DNA of 59,459 bases. Origin: Clostridia bacterium (GTDB lineage Bacteria > Bacillota > Clostridia > UBA1381). Below the pieces are notes generated by a model. It had not been told where the DNA came from. It worked only from the letters and a program-made list of their open reading frames with translations, and did not search any database. The DNA is taken from positions 1 through 59,459 of the forward strand of contig JAFQJD010000033.1 of the NCBI GenBank assembly GCA_017415105.1, in the 5' to 3' direction. Made by a program: the position numbers and the translations under genes. Shown here in pieces: positions 26,278 to 35,244 of this stretch (positions are counted from its first letter, which is position 1; each line of letters opens with the position of its first letter).

Positions 26278-27447
26278 TTATATTTCAGGAATCTCTATTT
26301 CGATTTCTTTACCAAGCTTACTTGACTTAACAATACCGTCAATGATTGCCTGATTGATGATTATCTGCTCTGACGGAATCGGAGCTTTGCCGCCTGTCTT
26401 AACTGCATCAAGGAATGATCTCATCTTGTAGTAGAAGCCACTGTGTGCACGCGGCGGAAGCATCGGGAATTCTGTGCATACGTCCTTGCCTGCTACTCTC
26501 TGATACAACTTAAGGTCACCGCCGATTGTACCGTTCCAGCACTCGGTTGAGGGGATTCTCAAGCTACCCTTTGTACCCATGATGATTGTATCACCAGGTG
26601 TGTCAAGATGCATTGCCCATGCAATTCTGAAATCAAGGATTATACCGCCCTCAAGACGTACAAAACCTGCAGCAAAGTCCTCAACGCCGAATATATCAGC
26701 ATACTCTGCCGGCTTACCGTCTGCTGTGAAGTATTCCGGATCCTTACCAAAGAAGTTTGATGTATAACCCGTTACTGTTAACGGCTTCGGATAACCAATA
26801 GCATTAAGAACCATATCAAGTGAGTAACAACCGATATCACCCATTGCTCCGATAACACCTGTATCCTCCTGAATGAATGTTGTACCGAACGGTGTAGGAA
26901 TACCGTGTCTTCTGCCGCCACCTGTCTGGATGTAATATATATCACCAAGAGCACCTGACTGAACAATGTCCTTAACCATCTTCATATTATCGTCAAATCT
27001 CGGCTGGAAACCGATTGAAAGAATTTTGCCGCTTGCCTTTTCAGCTTTACGGATTGCAACTGCTTCATCAAGAGTTACACACATCGGCTTCTCAAGAAGA
27101 ACGTGCATACCGTGCTCAAGTGCATATATAGCACATTCAGCGTGTGTTGCATTATATGTACAGATAGTTACGGCATCAACCTCACCTGCATCAATAAGCT
27201 CTTTATGACTCGGATAGAATTTGATGTTTGATGCATCAACATTGTTGTCAGCAAAAAACTTCTCAGCCTTACCCGGAACAATGTCAGCTGCAGCAACGAT
27301 TTCTGCATCCGGCATCTGTAGTAGCTGCTCAAGGTGTGCACCTGCTATCCAGCCTGTACCGATGATACCTATTTTTACTTTCTTAGAAGCATCAATCTCC
27401 TCTGTTGTCTGGTCGAATTTAAAAGCGTCCAAACTGTTCTTTGACAT
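26278..27447 (-). CDS. Gfo/Idh/MocA family oxidoreductase (first gene of the sugar cluster)
   Basis: 389 residues. GIIGTGWIAGAHLEQLLQ is the NAD(P)-binding turn, LLEKPMCVTLDEA holds the conserved EKP motif, and TGVIGAMGDIGCYSLDMVLN includes the catalytic Asp region. The RRHGIP insertion and large C-terminal beta sheet resemble glycoside/sugar 3-dehydrogenases of the family. Start at 27447 follows AAAGGAG; the frame stays open 12 codons further upstream without a binding site. Divergent from the AraC gene with 130 bp between, so probably controlled by it. Confidence 0.85.
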   Translation of the reverse strand: MSKNSLDAFKFDQTTEEIDASKKVKIGIIGTGWIAGAHLEQLLQMPDAEIVAAADIVPGKAEKFFADNNVDASNIKFYPSHKELIDAGEVDAVTICTYNATHAECAIYALEHGMHVLLEKPMCVTLDEAVAIRKAEKASGKILSIGFQPRFDDNMKMVKDIVQSGALGDIYYIQTGGGRRHGIPTPFGTTFIQEDTGVIGAMGDIGCYSLDMVLNAIGYPKPLTVTGYTSNFFGKDPEYFTADGKPAEYADIFGVEDFAAGFVRLEGGIILDFRIAWAMHLDTPGDTIIMGTKGSLRIPSTECWNGTIGGDLKLYQRVAGKDVCTEFPMLPPRAHSGFYYKMRSFLDAVKTGGKAPIPSEQIIINQAIIDGIVKSSKLGKEIEIEIPEI

Positions 27448-27488
27448 AATAATCTCTCCTTTGCTATTGATTTTTAAAATCAATTATG

Positions 27489-27563
27489 TTATACTTGTAG
27501 TATAAGACATTACACATTGAATTTCTATATTAATTTTGACTTAAAGTTGTACAATTTTGACTT
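27489..27563. promoter_or_regulatory. Divergent regulatory region with AraC-type direct repeats
   Basis: Two copies of AATTTTGACTT start at 27532 and 27553, exactly 21 bp apart (two helical turns), as expected for adjacent AraC half-sites. An inverted repeat TTATAC-TTGTA-GTATAA lies at 27489-27505 on the oxidoreductase side. No good -35/-10 pair is seen toward the sugar operon, which fits an activator-dependent promoter. Confidence 0.5.
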
Positions 27564-27577
27564 TTTGAGGTGTTTTT

Positions 27578-28450
27578 ATGTATGAACAGATAATCCAATA
27601 CCGTCCGGACTCTCCTGTACACGCAAGCGGAGGCGATTTACCACCTGCTCCGAGAGTAAATGTCGGTTTGATTTGTGATATGCATTTGCATAAGGAATAT
27701 GAGTTTCTATACATTCCCAGCGGTCGCCTGAGATGCGTAACAATGGATGATGAATACATTCTTGAAGCAGGTGACATCCTTTTTGTAAATTCATACGTTC
27801 CGCACAGTACATATGCCGAAACCGAAGATACATTTACAACAATGGTACAGTTCAACTCTCCCATTGTTGCAGATTCATCTCTGCATTATATAACAAGATT
27901 CTTTAAGTTTTTCGATACTCCGGCATATGTTTTTAAAAGCGGAAAAACAGAAACAGAAGAAATACGCACCTGTATGAACACCATCACACAGGAGCACAAA
28001 AACCATTCACCATTCTGGCGTGATTATGTAAATGCAAACATCTTTATGCTTATCGCAATCCTACGCCGATACGGTATTCTTTCAGATTTTACTCACAATC
28101 AGAAAAATGAGATAAAGAAAATTCTGCCGGCAATTGAATATATGAACAATAACTTTGCACAGCAGATAACAACTGCTGAATTAAGTTCTACACTCAGTTT
28201 TAACGAATCTTATTTCTGCCGTCTTTTCAAAAACATACTCGGAACAACCGCAACTGAGTACCTGAACTTTGTCAGAGTATGTAAAGCCGAAACAATGCTT
28301 AAAAATGGTGCAAGTATATCAGATGCATCTTATAAATCGGGATTTTCATCTCTTTCATACTTCAATAGAATTTTCAAGAAGTATAAACACTATACACCAA
28401 GCGAATTCAGAAAAATAATCAAAAACCGTGAAGCTGATTTCAGATCATAA
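27578..28450 (+). CDS. AraC family transcriptional regulator
   Basis: 290 residues. An N-terminal cupin-like sensor (ICDMHLHKEYEFLYIPSG, then EAGDILFVNSYVPHS) is followed by a C-terminal pair of helix-turn-helix units, with FNESYFCRLFKNILG and the AraC signature SDASYKSGFSSLSYFNRIFKKY. Such proteins bind a sugar in the cupin and activate a neighbouring operon. It is divergent from the oxidoreductase/isomerase operon and cotranscribed with the aldo/keto reductase. GAGGTG precedes the ATG. Confidence 0.92.
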   Translation: MYEQIIQYRPDSPVHASGGDLPPAPRVNVGLICDMHLHKEYEFLYIPSGRLRCVTMDDEYILEAGDILFVNSYVPHSTYAETEDTFTTMVQFNSPIVADSSLHYITRFFKFFDTPAYVFKSGKTETEEIRTCMNTITQEHKNHSPFWRDYVNANIFMLIAILRRYGILSDFTHNQKNEIKKILPAIEYMNNNFAQQITTAELSSTLSFNESYFCRLFKNILGTTATEYLNFVRVCKAETMLKNGASISDASYKSGFSSLSYFNRIFKKYKHYTPSEFRKIIKNREADFRS

Positions 28451-28468
28451 AAAAACGGAGATAATATT

Positions 28469-29347
28469 ATGAACTATATCAATCTCGCCGGAATGAATTT
28501 GTCACAGATTGTTCTCGGCACAGACGGATACTCGGAGCGTATTGACAAAAAAACCGCTTTTGAGATTATGAATTTGTACATTGAAAACGGCGGGAATGTC
28601 ATTGACACTGCACGCCTTTACTGTAACGGAATGAGTGAAGCATTTGTTGGAGAATTCATAAAAGGAAAACGCCACAAACTTTATATTTCAACAAAATGCT
28701 CACATCCCCCGCTTTCTGATATGTCACACAGCAGATTAAACGAAGAAGATATTGAAAGCGATATTGATAAAAGTCTTAAAACCATCGGAATTGATTATAT
28801 CGACATTGTCTGGCTCCACCGTGATGATATAACAAAACCCGTCGCTCCGATTATTGATGCCCTTAATAAAATGGTAAAGAAAGGCAAAGTAAGACATTTT
28901 GGTGCATCCAACTGGAGATTTGACAGAATTTCAGAAGCAAATGAATATGCCATAAAAACCGGTCAGCTTGGTTTTACAGCAAGCCAGCCACTCTATAACA
29001 TGGCAATACGGTCAAAAGTGTGGGATGACACCCTTGTGTGCATTGAAGGTAAAGAAAAACAAAAATATGACAAAACCCACTTCCCCGTTTTTGCTTTTTC
29101 ATCACAGGCAAAGGGTTTTTTTGAAAAATATGCAACTAACTCGCTTTCCCCAAAAGCCATTGACCGTTATCTCAACGATAACACTATTACAATATACGAG
29201 CAGATTTGCAAGCGTGCAAAAGAAGAAAATACTACTATTTCTGCCACAGCACTCAATATGCTGATTGAACAAAGTGATTTCGATGTATTTCCAATAATTG
29301 GCCCGTCAAATGTTAGTCAGCTAAAATCAACATTAAACATAAAATGA
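28469..29347 (+). CDS. Aldo/keto reductase
   Basis: 292 residues of the AKR (beta/alpha)8 barrel: GGNVIDTARLYCNGMSE contains the catalytic Asp and Tyr, YISTKCSHP holds the Lys, and IDIVWLHRDD the His. FPIIGPSNVSQL near the C-terminus is the NADPH-binding loop. It probably reduces or oxidises a sugar carbonyl belonging to the same pathway as the divergent cluster. It lies 18 bp after the AraC gene; its stop codon falls inside the terminator stem. Confidence 0.88.
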   Translation: MNYINLAGMNLSQIVLGTDGYSERIDKKTAFEIMNLYIENGGNVIDTARLYCNGMSEAFVGEFIKGKRHKLYISTKCSHPPLSDMSHSRLNEEDIESDIDKSLKTIGIDYIDIVWLHRDDITKPVAPIIDALNKMVKKGKVRHFGASNWRFDRISEANEYAIKTGQLGFTASQPLYNMAIRSKVWDDTLVCIEGKEKQKYDKTHFPVFAFSSQAKGFFEKYATNSLSPKAIDRYLNDNTITIYEQICKRAKEENTTISATALNMLIEQSDFDVFPIIGPSNVSQLKSTLNIK

Positions 29348-29371
29348 CACCGCATTATGCGATGTCATTTT
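29341..29371. terminator. Bidirectional terminator between the aldo/keto reductase gene and carB
   Basis: AAAATGACAcCGCA / TGCGaTGTCATTTT, a 14-bp stem with one A-C mismatch. Confidence 0.8.
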
Positions 29372-29374
29372 AAA

Positions 29375-32300
29375 TTACTTTATTTCTTTGTGGAAATCCT
29401 GCAATGACTTAACGCCGCCGATGCCCTTCTGCAGTGATTTTATACCCGCAATTGAAGCCTTTGTTTCGGCCATAGTTGTCATATACGGAACACGTGTCTT
29501 GATTATAGCTTTTCTGATATAGCTGTCATCAGTTACACCCTTCTTATCGTTAGGAGTATTGATAACCATACTGACTTCATTGTTAGTGATGATATCAAGT
29601 ACATTAGGTCTGCCCTCACCAAGCTTTGCGATTGGTGTAGCCTCTATGCCGTTAGCTTTCATAAACTCACAGCATCCCTTTGTTGCAATTATTTCAAATC
29701 CACAGTCAATAAATCCTTTTGCTACCTCTACAAGCTCATCCTTATCACGGTCATTAACACTTATAAGAACCTTACCGCCTGTGGGCAATTTTGTCTGTGT
29801 AGCTTCCTGTGCCTTTGAGAATGCCTCGCCAAAGCTTTCTGCCATGCCGAGAACCTCACCGGTTGAACGCATTTCAGGTCCCAATACCGGGTCAACCTCC
29901 TGGAACATATTGAACGGGAATACAGCTTCTTTTACGCCGTAATGACCTATATGTCTGTCCTTAAGTTCAGGAATTGGTGACTGTCTTCCGGTAAGCGGTG
30001 CAGTTATTATATCAGTTGCAAGCGGTACCATACGTATATCACATACCTTTGATACAAGAGGAACAGTTCTTGATGCTCTCGGGTTTGCTTCGAGCACATA
30101 AACCTTTCCGTCCTCGATTGCATACTGCATATTCATAAGACCGCGTACATTCATTTCCTTCGCAATCTTCTTTGTATAATCCTTGATGGTTTCAACGTGC
30201 TCGGGTGAAATGTTCATTGACGGCAAGATACATGCAGAGTCACCCGAATGTATTCCGGCAAGCTCAATATGTTCCATAACTGCAGGAACAAATACATTTA
30301 CGCCATCACTTATAGCATCAGCCTCACACTCTGTTGCGTGACCAAGGAAACGGTCGATAAGGATAGGTCTGTCAGGCGTTACTCCTACAGCCGCACCCAT
30401 ATATATACGCAGACTCTCTTCGTCATGGACAACCTCCATACCGCGTCCGCCCAATACATATGACGGACGAACCATTACAGGGTATCCGATTTCGTTTGCG
30501 ATTTCTATAGCTTCATCAACATTTACAGCCATTCCCGACTCAGGCATTGGTATTTCGAGCTTGTCCATCATTTCACGGAACAAATCTCTGTCCTCTGCAA
30601 GGTCAATTGTTTCAGGCGTTGTACCAAGAATGTTTACGCCGTTCTTCTTAAGGTCAGCCGCAAGGTTAAGCGGTGTCTGACCGCCAAACTGTGCGATTAC
30701 GCCAACCGGCTTCTCTTTCTCGTGGATGCTTAATACATCCTCAAGTGTCAACGGCTCAAAGTACAGCTTATCTGATGTGTCATAGTCAGTAGAAACCGTC
30801 TCCGGATTACAGTTAACTATGATAGTTTCAAAACCAAGCTTCTTAAGTGCCATTGATGCGTGAACACAGCAATAGTCAAACTCAATACCCTGTCCTATTC
30901 TGTTCGGACCACCGCCAAGAATCATTATCTTGGGCTTGTCTGTATTTACAGGGCTCTTGTCTTCTATATTATATGATGAATAGTAGTATGCAGAATCCTC
31001 TGTACTGCTTACGTGGACGCCTTCCCATGCCTCTTTGATTCCGGCAGCAAGACGTGCGTTTCTTACCTCTTCTTCAGTTACACCAAGAATGTCGCTCAGA
31101 TATCTGTCAGAGAAACCGTTCTTTTTTGCAGTTTCAAGAACTTCAGCCGGCGGAACCGCACCGTTATAGCCTTTGAGCATTTCCTCTTCTTCAACAAGCT
31201 CTTTCATCTGCTCAATAAAATATGACTTAATCTTTGTAAGGTTCTCAAGCTCTTCTACAGTAGCTCCCTTTCTTAATGCTTCGTACATTATAAACTGTCT
31301 TTCACTTGTTGCACTGTTAAGCATAACAAGAAGCTCGTCCTTTGTCTTTGATGCAAAGTCCTTTGCACCGCCAAGACCGTATCTGCCTGTTTCAAGTGAA
31401 CGTATAGCCTTCTGGAAAGCTTCTTTATAGGTCTTGCCTATACTCATTACCTCACCAACTGCACGCATCTGTGTACCGAGCTTATCCTGTGCACCTTTGA
31501 ACTTTTCAAATGCCCAGCGTGCGAACTTGATTACTATATAATCACCATCCGGATAGTACTTGTCAAGTGTACCGTATTTGCCGCACGGAATATCACAAAG
31601 GTCAAGACCTGCAGCAAGCAGTGCTGATACATACGCTATCGGGAAACCTGTAGCCTTTGAAGCCAATGCCGATGAACGTGATGTTCTCGGGTTAATTTCA
31701 ATTACTATGATACGTCCGTCTTTAGGATTACGTCCGAACTGCACATTTGTTCCGCCTATAACCTCGATTGCTTCAACAATCTTATATGCCTGACGCTGCA
31801 GCTCTTTCTGAACATCCTCAGCAATTGTAAGCATCGGTGCTGAACAGAATGAGTCGCCTGTATGAACACCAAGCGGGTCGATATTTTCAATCATACATAC
31901 AGTTATCATATTGTTCTGTGAGTCACGGACAACCTCAACCTCAAGTTCTTCCCAACCTAAAATTGATTCCTCAACAAGAACCTGACCTACAAGACTTGCC
32001 TGAAGTCCGCGTTCACAAACTGTTTTCAATTCTTCTGTGTTATATACAAGGCCGCCGCCTTCGCCGCCCATAGTGTATGCCGGACGCAAAACAACCGGAT
32101 AGCTGAGCTTTTCAGCAATCGCAAGTGCCTCATCAACAGTATATGCAACCTCACTGCGTGCCATTGCAATACCAAGTGATTCCATAGTCTTTTTGAACTC
32201 TATTCTGTCCTCACCACGGTCAATAGCATCAACCTGAACGCCGATTACTTTGACATTATATTTATCAAGAACGCCTTCCTTTGCAAGCTCTGAACACAAA

Positions 32301-32590
32301 TTCAGACCTGACTGTCCGCCAAGGTTTGGCAACAATGCATCAGGACGTTCCTTTTCGATAATCTGTGTCAGACGCTTTACGTTAAGCGGTTCTATATATG
32401 TTACATCCGCAGTCTCGGGGTCTGTCATAATTGTAGCCGGATTTGAGTTAACCAGCACAATTTCATAGCCAAGCTTTCTCAGCGCCTTGCACGCCTGCGT
32501 ACCTGAATAGTCAAACTCACACGCCTGACCTATTATAATCGGGCCTGAACCGATTATCAGCACCTTGTTGATGTCGTCACGTTTCTTCAT
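29375..32590 (-). CDS. carB: Carbamoyl-phosphate synthase large subunit
   Basis: 1071 residues with the full CarB architecture: two homologous ATP-grasp halves beginning INKVLIIGSGPIIIGQACEFDYSG and KIMILGGGPNRIGQGIEFDYC, an oligomerisation segment between them, and a C-terminal MGS-like regulatory domain (residues about 935-1071). It makes carbamoyl phosphate for pyrimidines and arginine from glutamine-derived ammonia, bicarbonate and two ATP. The small subunit carA, normally adjacent, is not in this window. AAGGAG lies 10 bases before the ATG; near-consensus promoter upstream. Confidence 0.97.
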   Translation of the reverse strand: MKKRDDINKVLIIGSGPIIIGQACEFDYSGTQACKALRKLGYEIVLVNSNPATIMTDPETADVTYIEPLNVKRLTQIIEKERPDALLPNLGGQSGLNLCSELAKEGVLDKYNVKVIGVQVDAIDRGEDRIEFKKTMESLGIAMARSEVAYTVDEALAIAEKLSYPVVLRPAYTMGGEGGGLVYNTEELKTVCERGLQASLVGQVLVEESILGWEELEVEVVRDSQNNMITVCMIENIDPLGVHTGDSFCSAPMLTIAEDVQKELQRQAYKIVEAIEVIGGTNVQFGRNPKDGRIIVIEINPRTSRSSALASKATGFPIAYVSALLAAGLDLCDIPCGKYGTLDKYYPDGDYIVIKFARWAFEKFKGAQDKLGTQMRAVGEVMSIGKTYKEAFQKAIRSLETGRYGLGGAKDFASKTKDELLVMLNSATSERQFIMYEALRKGATVEELENLTKIKSYFIEQMKELVEEEEMLKGYNGAVPPAEVLETAKKNGFSDRYLSDILGVTEEEVRNARLAAGIKEAWEGVHVSSTEDSAYYYSSYNIEDKSPVNTDKPKIMILGGGPNRIGQGIEFDYCCVHASMALKKLGFETIIVNCNPETVSTDYDTSDKLYFEPLTLEDVLSIHEKEKPVGVIAQFGGQTPLNLAADLKKNGVNILGTTPETIDLAEDRDLFREMMDKLEIPMPESGMAVNVDEAIEIANEIGYPVMVRPSYVLGGRGMEVVHDEESLRIYMGAAVGVTPDRPILIDRFLGHATECEADAISDGVNVFVPAVMEHIELAGIHSGDSACILPSMNISPEHVETIKDYTKKIAKEMNVRGLMNMQYAIEDGKVYVLEANPRASRTVPLVSKVCDIRMVPLATDIITAPLTGRQSPIPELKDRHIGHYGVKEAVFPFNMFQEVDPVLGPEMRSTGEVLGMAESFGEAFSKAQEATQTKLPTGGKVLISVNDRDKDELVEVAKGFIDCGFEIIATKGCCEFMKANGIEATPIAKLGEGRPNVLDIITNNEVSMVINTPNDKKGVTDDSYIRKAIIKTRVPYMTTMAETKASIAGIKSLQKGIGGVKSLQDFHKEIK

Positions 32591-32682
32591 ACACTATTGT
32601 CTCCTTCGTTTATTGTCTTGCAAAGGAATAATGAATATAATCATTTTTCACTTTAACCTTACCTAAAAATATCCTACCTAAT

Positions 32683-32711
32683 AGTATCTAACATTTTAGC
32701 AAATTTGTCAA
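32683..32711 (-). promoter_or_regulatory. Promoter of carB
   Basis: Minus-strand TTGACA (32706-32711), 17-bp spacer, GATACT (32683-32688). I see no PyrR attenuator in the roughly 90-base leader. Confidence 0.7.
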
Positions 32712-32763
32712 GTAGTTTTCCAAATTTTTGTTGTATTTTTTTTGCCGTTTTTTTTCGGATTTA

Positions 32764-33570
32764 TTATGCAATTTTGATAAAATTTATCACAATCAGTAAA
32801 AATATAAAGACTGAGAGCATCATCAGATACATAATTTTACCCGGAGTTTTGCTATACCACATACTCCTTAATATCTCATAGGTTATAATAACACTGCCGA
32901 CAAGACCGCAGATAATAAGAAGAATGAAGGTTGTCTGTGAAAACAGACCAAGAATGACACTTGCTGCACCAAGCAATGAAAGCGGGAGTGCCACAAACGC
33001 AAACCGTTTCACAAACTCACGGTACGGCGAAAACTGCCGCATTATCCATTTATTTATTATATAGAAGATTCCGGAATAGATATAAAATACAAGTATTCCG
33101 CCAAGAGCACCCGATACTGCCGCAAGTGCCCAGCCTTTTATAACTTCATATCCTGCCATTCCTTTGAATCCCATAGCATTCCCAAGAAAGCTTATCGGGC
33201 CGCGTACCGCACCTGTTACGACTGAGAATACACATAAACCTCCTATAATACCCTGGAATATAACAAGAATTATTATAGTTGCCCAGCTCATTTCACCCGG
33301 ATTCATAACTGTATCCGCAGGTGATTTTATAAAAGAGATAAATAGTTGCCATGCTCTTAAAAATGCATTTTTAGCATCTGCATTTACTCTTTCACGCTTT
33401 ATTTTCGGACGTTTAACCCGTTGTTTTTTCTCCTTCGGAGGTTTCTGTTTTTTTATATTTTCACTCTTTTGTGTACTGCCCTCTTTTTCCATACGCTTTG
33501 CTACGCTCATGGCACAGGTGCATTTCTCACCTTTTTCCAAAGCTCTTCCGCAATAAATACATTCACGCAC
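32764..33570 (-). CDS. YIP1-like membrane protein with N-terminal zinc-ribbon half
   Basis: About 268 residues. RECIYCGRALEKGEKCTC is a short Cys-x2-Cys...Cys-x-Cys metal-binding head, followed by a long Lys/Arg-rich cytosolic linker and five predicted membrane segments in the YIP1/DUF1282 pattern (MNPGEMSWATIIILVIFQ onward). Such proteins are common and uncharacterised in Clostridia. GTG at 33570 is preferred (AAAGG 10 bases upstream); an in-frame GTG at 33579 sits too close to that site. Last gene after the SNF2 helicase and GT39-like genes. Confidence 0.7.
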   Translation of the reverse strand: MRECIYCGRALEKGEKCTCAMSVAKRMEKEGSTQKSENIKKQKPPKEKKQRVKRPKIKRERVNADAKNAFLRAWQLFISFIKSPADTVMNPGEMSWATIIILVIFQGIIGGLCVFSVVTGAVRGPISFLGNAMGFKGMAGYEVIKGWALAAVSGALGGILVFYIYSGIFYIINKWIMRQFSPYREFVKRFAFVALPLSLLGAASVILGLFSQTTFILLIICGLVGSVIITYEILRSMWYSKTPGKIMYLMMLSVFIFLLIVINFIKIA

Positions 33571-33594
33571 AGCAATCACTACCTTTCTTCATAT

Positions 33595-35232
33595 TTATTT
33601 ATAGAGTTTGAGTTCAAACTCTGTTTTTGCAGTTTTTGAAACATCACCTGCACGTTTGTAAAGACTTATGTCTATGTTACCCACTTTAAACTTAAAATCA
33701 TTTATTTTTGAGAAAGAACGTGCAATATCAGTACCATTCTTAAAACTTTCAACAGCCTGTATTACTATCGTCTGCTGCGACGGTGCAAGATGTGTCTGTG
33801 CAGGTGTTGCAACAAGGATATAATCGCAGGTATATATTTCCTCAAGTCTCCAGTAGTCACGTGAATCAACCTCAGGCAAACCTACAATATATGAATCCTC
33901 CCTCACCTCTTTCATATTAAGCGACGGCACTACATTCATAAGAATACTGCTGTTTAATGTAAATGATGATGAGAGCACTCCGCATTTTGCACCCTCAGGT
34001 ATCTTTTTGTCAAGTGTGCGTTTCAATGCAAGCACGGAGTTTATATCTGAGCGATTCTTTGGTTTTACAGAATATGAGGGGAACAATGCAAGCGACTTGA
34101 TTTCCTGAATATTGTTCGGCTGTTTACGGCTTATGCACGGGCTTAAAAAATTCAGCAGTGCAACAACGCACAATCCGAAAATAACCGAATTTTTATCAAT
34201 TGCGTTTATTGCAAATATAATTATCATTACTAATGCAGGGATATATAAAAACAAATGCTGTTGACCGTGTGTCTGTGTTGATACAAACATAGTTGCACAA
34301 ACAAGTATCTGTAAAAGTGAAAATGCACTTCGCAGTTCTTTTCGCTTTATTACCGATATTATAACCGACGCAATAATCCCTATAATGAACACTGCACCAA
34401 AATACCTTGTTATAAGCTTCATATCTGTCCATACAGAATATTTGTATCCGGCATAAAGTGTTCCGTAATCCTTCAGCAGTATATTTCTAAAGAAGGGATA
34501 GAAAACCACAAGCAACATAAATGCAACTGTTGCAAGAGTAACTGCAAGCTGTTTGTAATTACGCTTTATGAGTATCGTATCAACAACCATAAGTGTTATA
34601 AACGACACAGAGAAAAATGCAAAGTATCTGCGTGTTAATATAGCAAGAACAAGCAGTATTCCGAGTAATACATTTTTCAGATACGGTTTTTTATCAAGTG
34701 TATCCGTCATATATAAAAGATAGCACACAAGACCTATAAGAACACCGGCAACATCAATAAAGCCTATCACTGTTATATACCATAACGCAGGAATAAGCAT
34801 AAGCGTTATTACACAGGTAAAACCCGGTGTTTTTGAAAGCTTTTTTGCAAGAACGTATATAACTATCTGTGACGGTATCAGATAAAAAAGTATTACTGAT
34901 ACAATGTATGATACACGTGTTATTCCGAATATCTTCATCCATATCGCAACAGGAACTGCAACAAGATAGTTATAGTCACTCGTACCGATTGATATGTATA
35001 TTTCTTTTAAAAAGCTGAAATTCAAAGGTTTTCCTGCGAGCATTCTTCCAATATCCCAATAGGTAGAATCATCCCAGAAATAAACTGTTTTGCTCATAAG
35101 CACATAAATTATTCCGAAAACAAGCGATAAAAGGCATATAGCTCCCACAAAACACAGCTCAAAATATTTTGAGTCTGTGAGTTTTTTGTGTGAGTTTTGA
35201 TTGTTCTTTTCCACCCATTCAAGAAGCTCCAC
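33595..35232 (-). CDS. Polytopic membrane glycosyltransferase-like protein (GT39/ArnT-like fold)
   Basis: 545 residues with roughly ten to eleven membrane segments. The first extracytosolic loop carries YFWDDSTYWDIGRMLAG, an acidic motif placed like the catalytic Asp/Glu of GT39/GT83 (dolichol- or undecaprenyl-phosphate-sugar using) enzymes, and the C-terminal 130 residues are soluble and extracytosolic. Likely role is transfer of a sugar from a lipid carrier to a surface polymer; acceptor unknown. GTG start with AGGAGG 8 bases upstream. It lies 12 bp after the SNF2 gene. Confidence 0.7.
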   Translation of the reverse strand: MELLEWVEKNNQNSHKKLTDSKYFELCFVGAICLLSLVFGIIYVLMSKTVYFWDDSTYWDIGRMLAGKPLNFSFLKEIYISIGTSDYNYLVAVPVAIWMKIFGITRVSYIVSVILFYLIPSQIVIYVLAKKLSKTPGFTCVITLMLIPALWYITVIGFIDVAGVLIGLVCYLLYMTDTLDKKPYLKNVLLGILLVLAILTRRYFAFFSVSFITLMVVDTILIKRNYKQLAVTLATVAFMLLVVFYPFFRNILLKDYGTLYAGYKYSVWTDMKLITRYFGAVFIIGIIASVIISVIKRKELRSAFSLLQILVCATMFVSTQTHGQQHLFLYIPALVMIIIFAINAIDKNSVIFGLCVVALLNFLSPCISRKQPNNIQEIKSLALFPSYSVKPKNRSDINSVLALKRTLDKKIPEGAKCGVLSSSFTLNSSILMNVVPSLNMKEVREDSYIVGLPEVDSRDYWRLEEIYTCDYILVATPAQTHLAPSQQTIVIQAVESFKNGTDIARSFSKINDFKFKVGNIDISLYKRAGDVSKTAKTEFELKLYK

Positions 35233-35244
35233 TTTCCTATCCTC

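Noticed and set aside
33595-35232. Calling the membrane protein a specific mannosyl- or arabinosyltransferase
   Set aside because: Only the fold-level pattern and one acidic loop motif are visible; donor and acceptor cannot be read.
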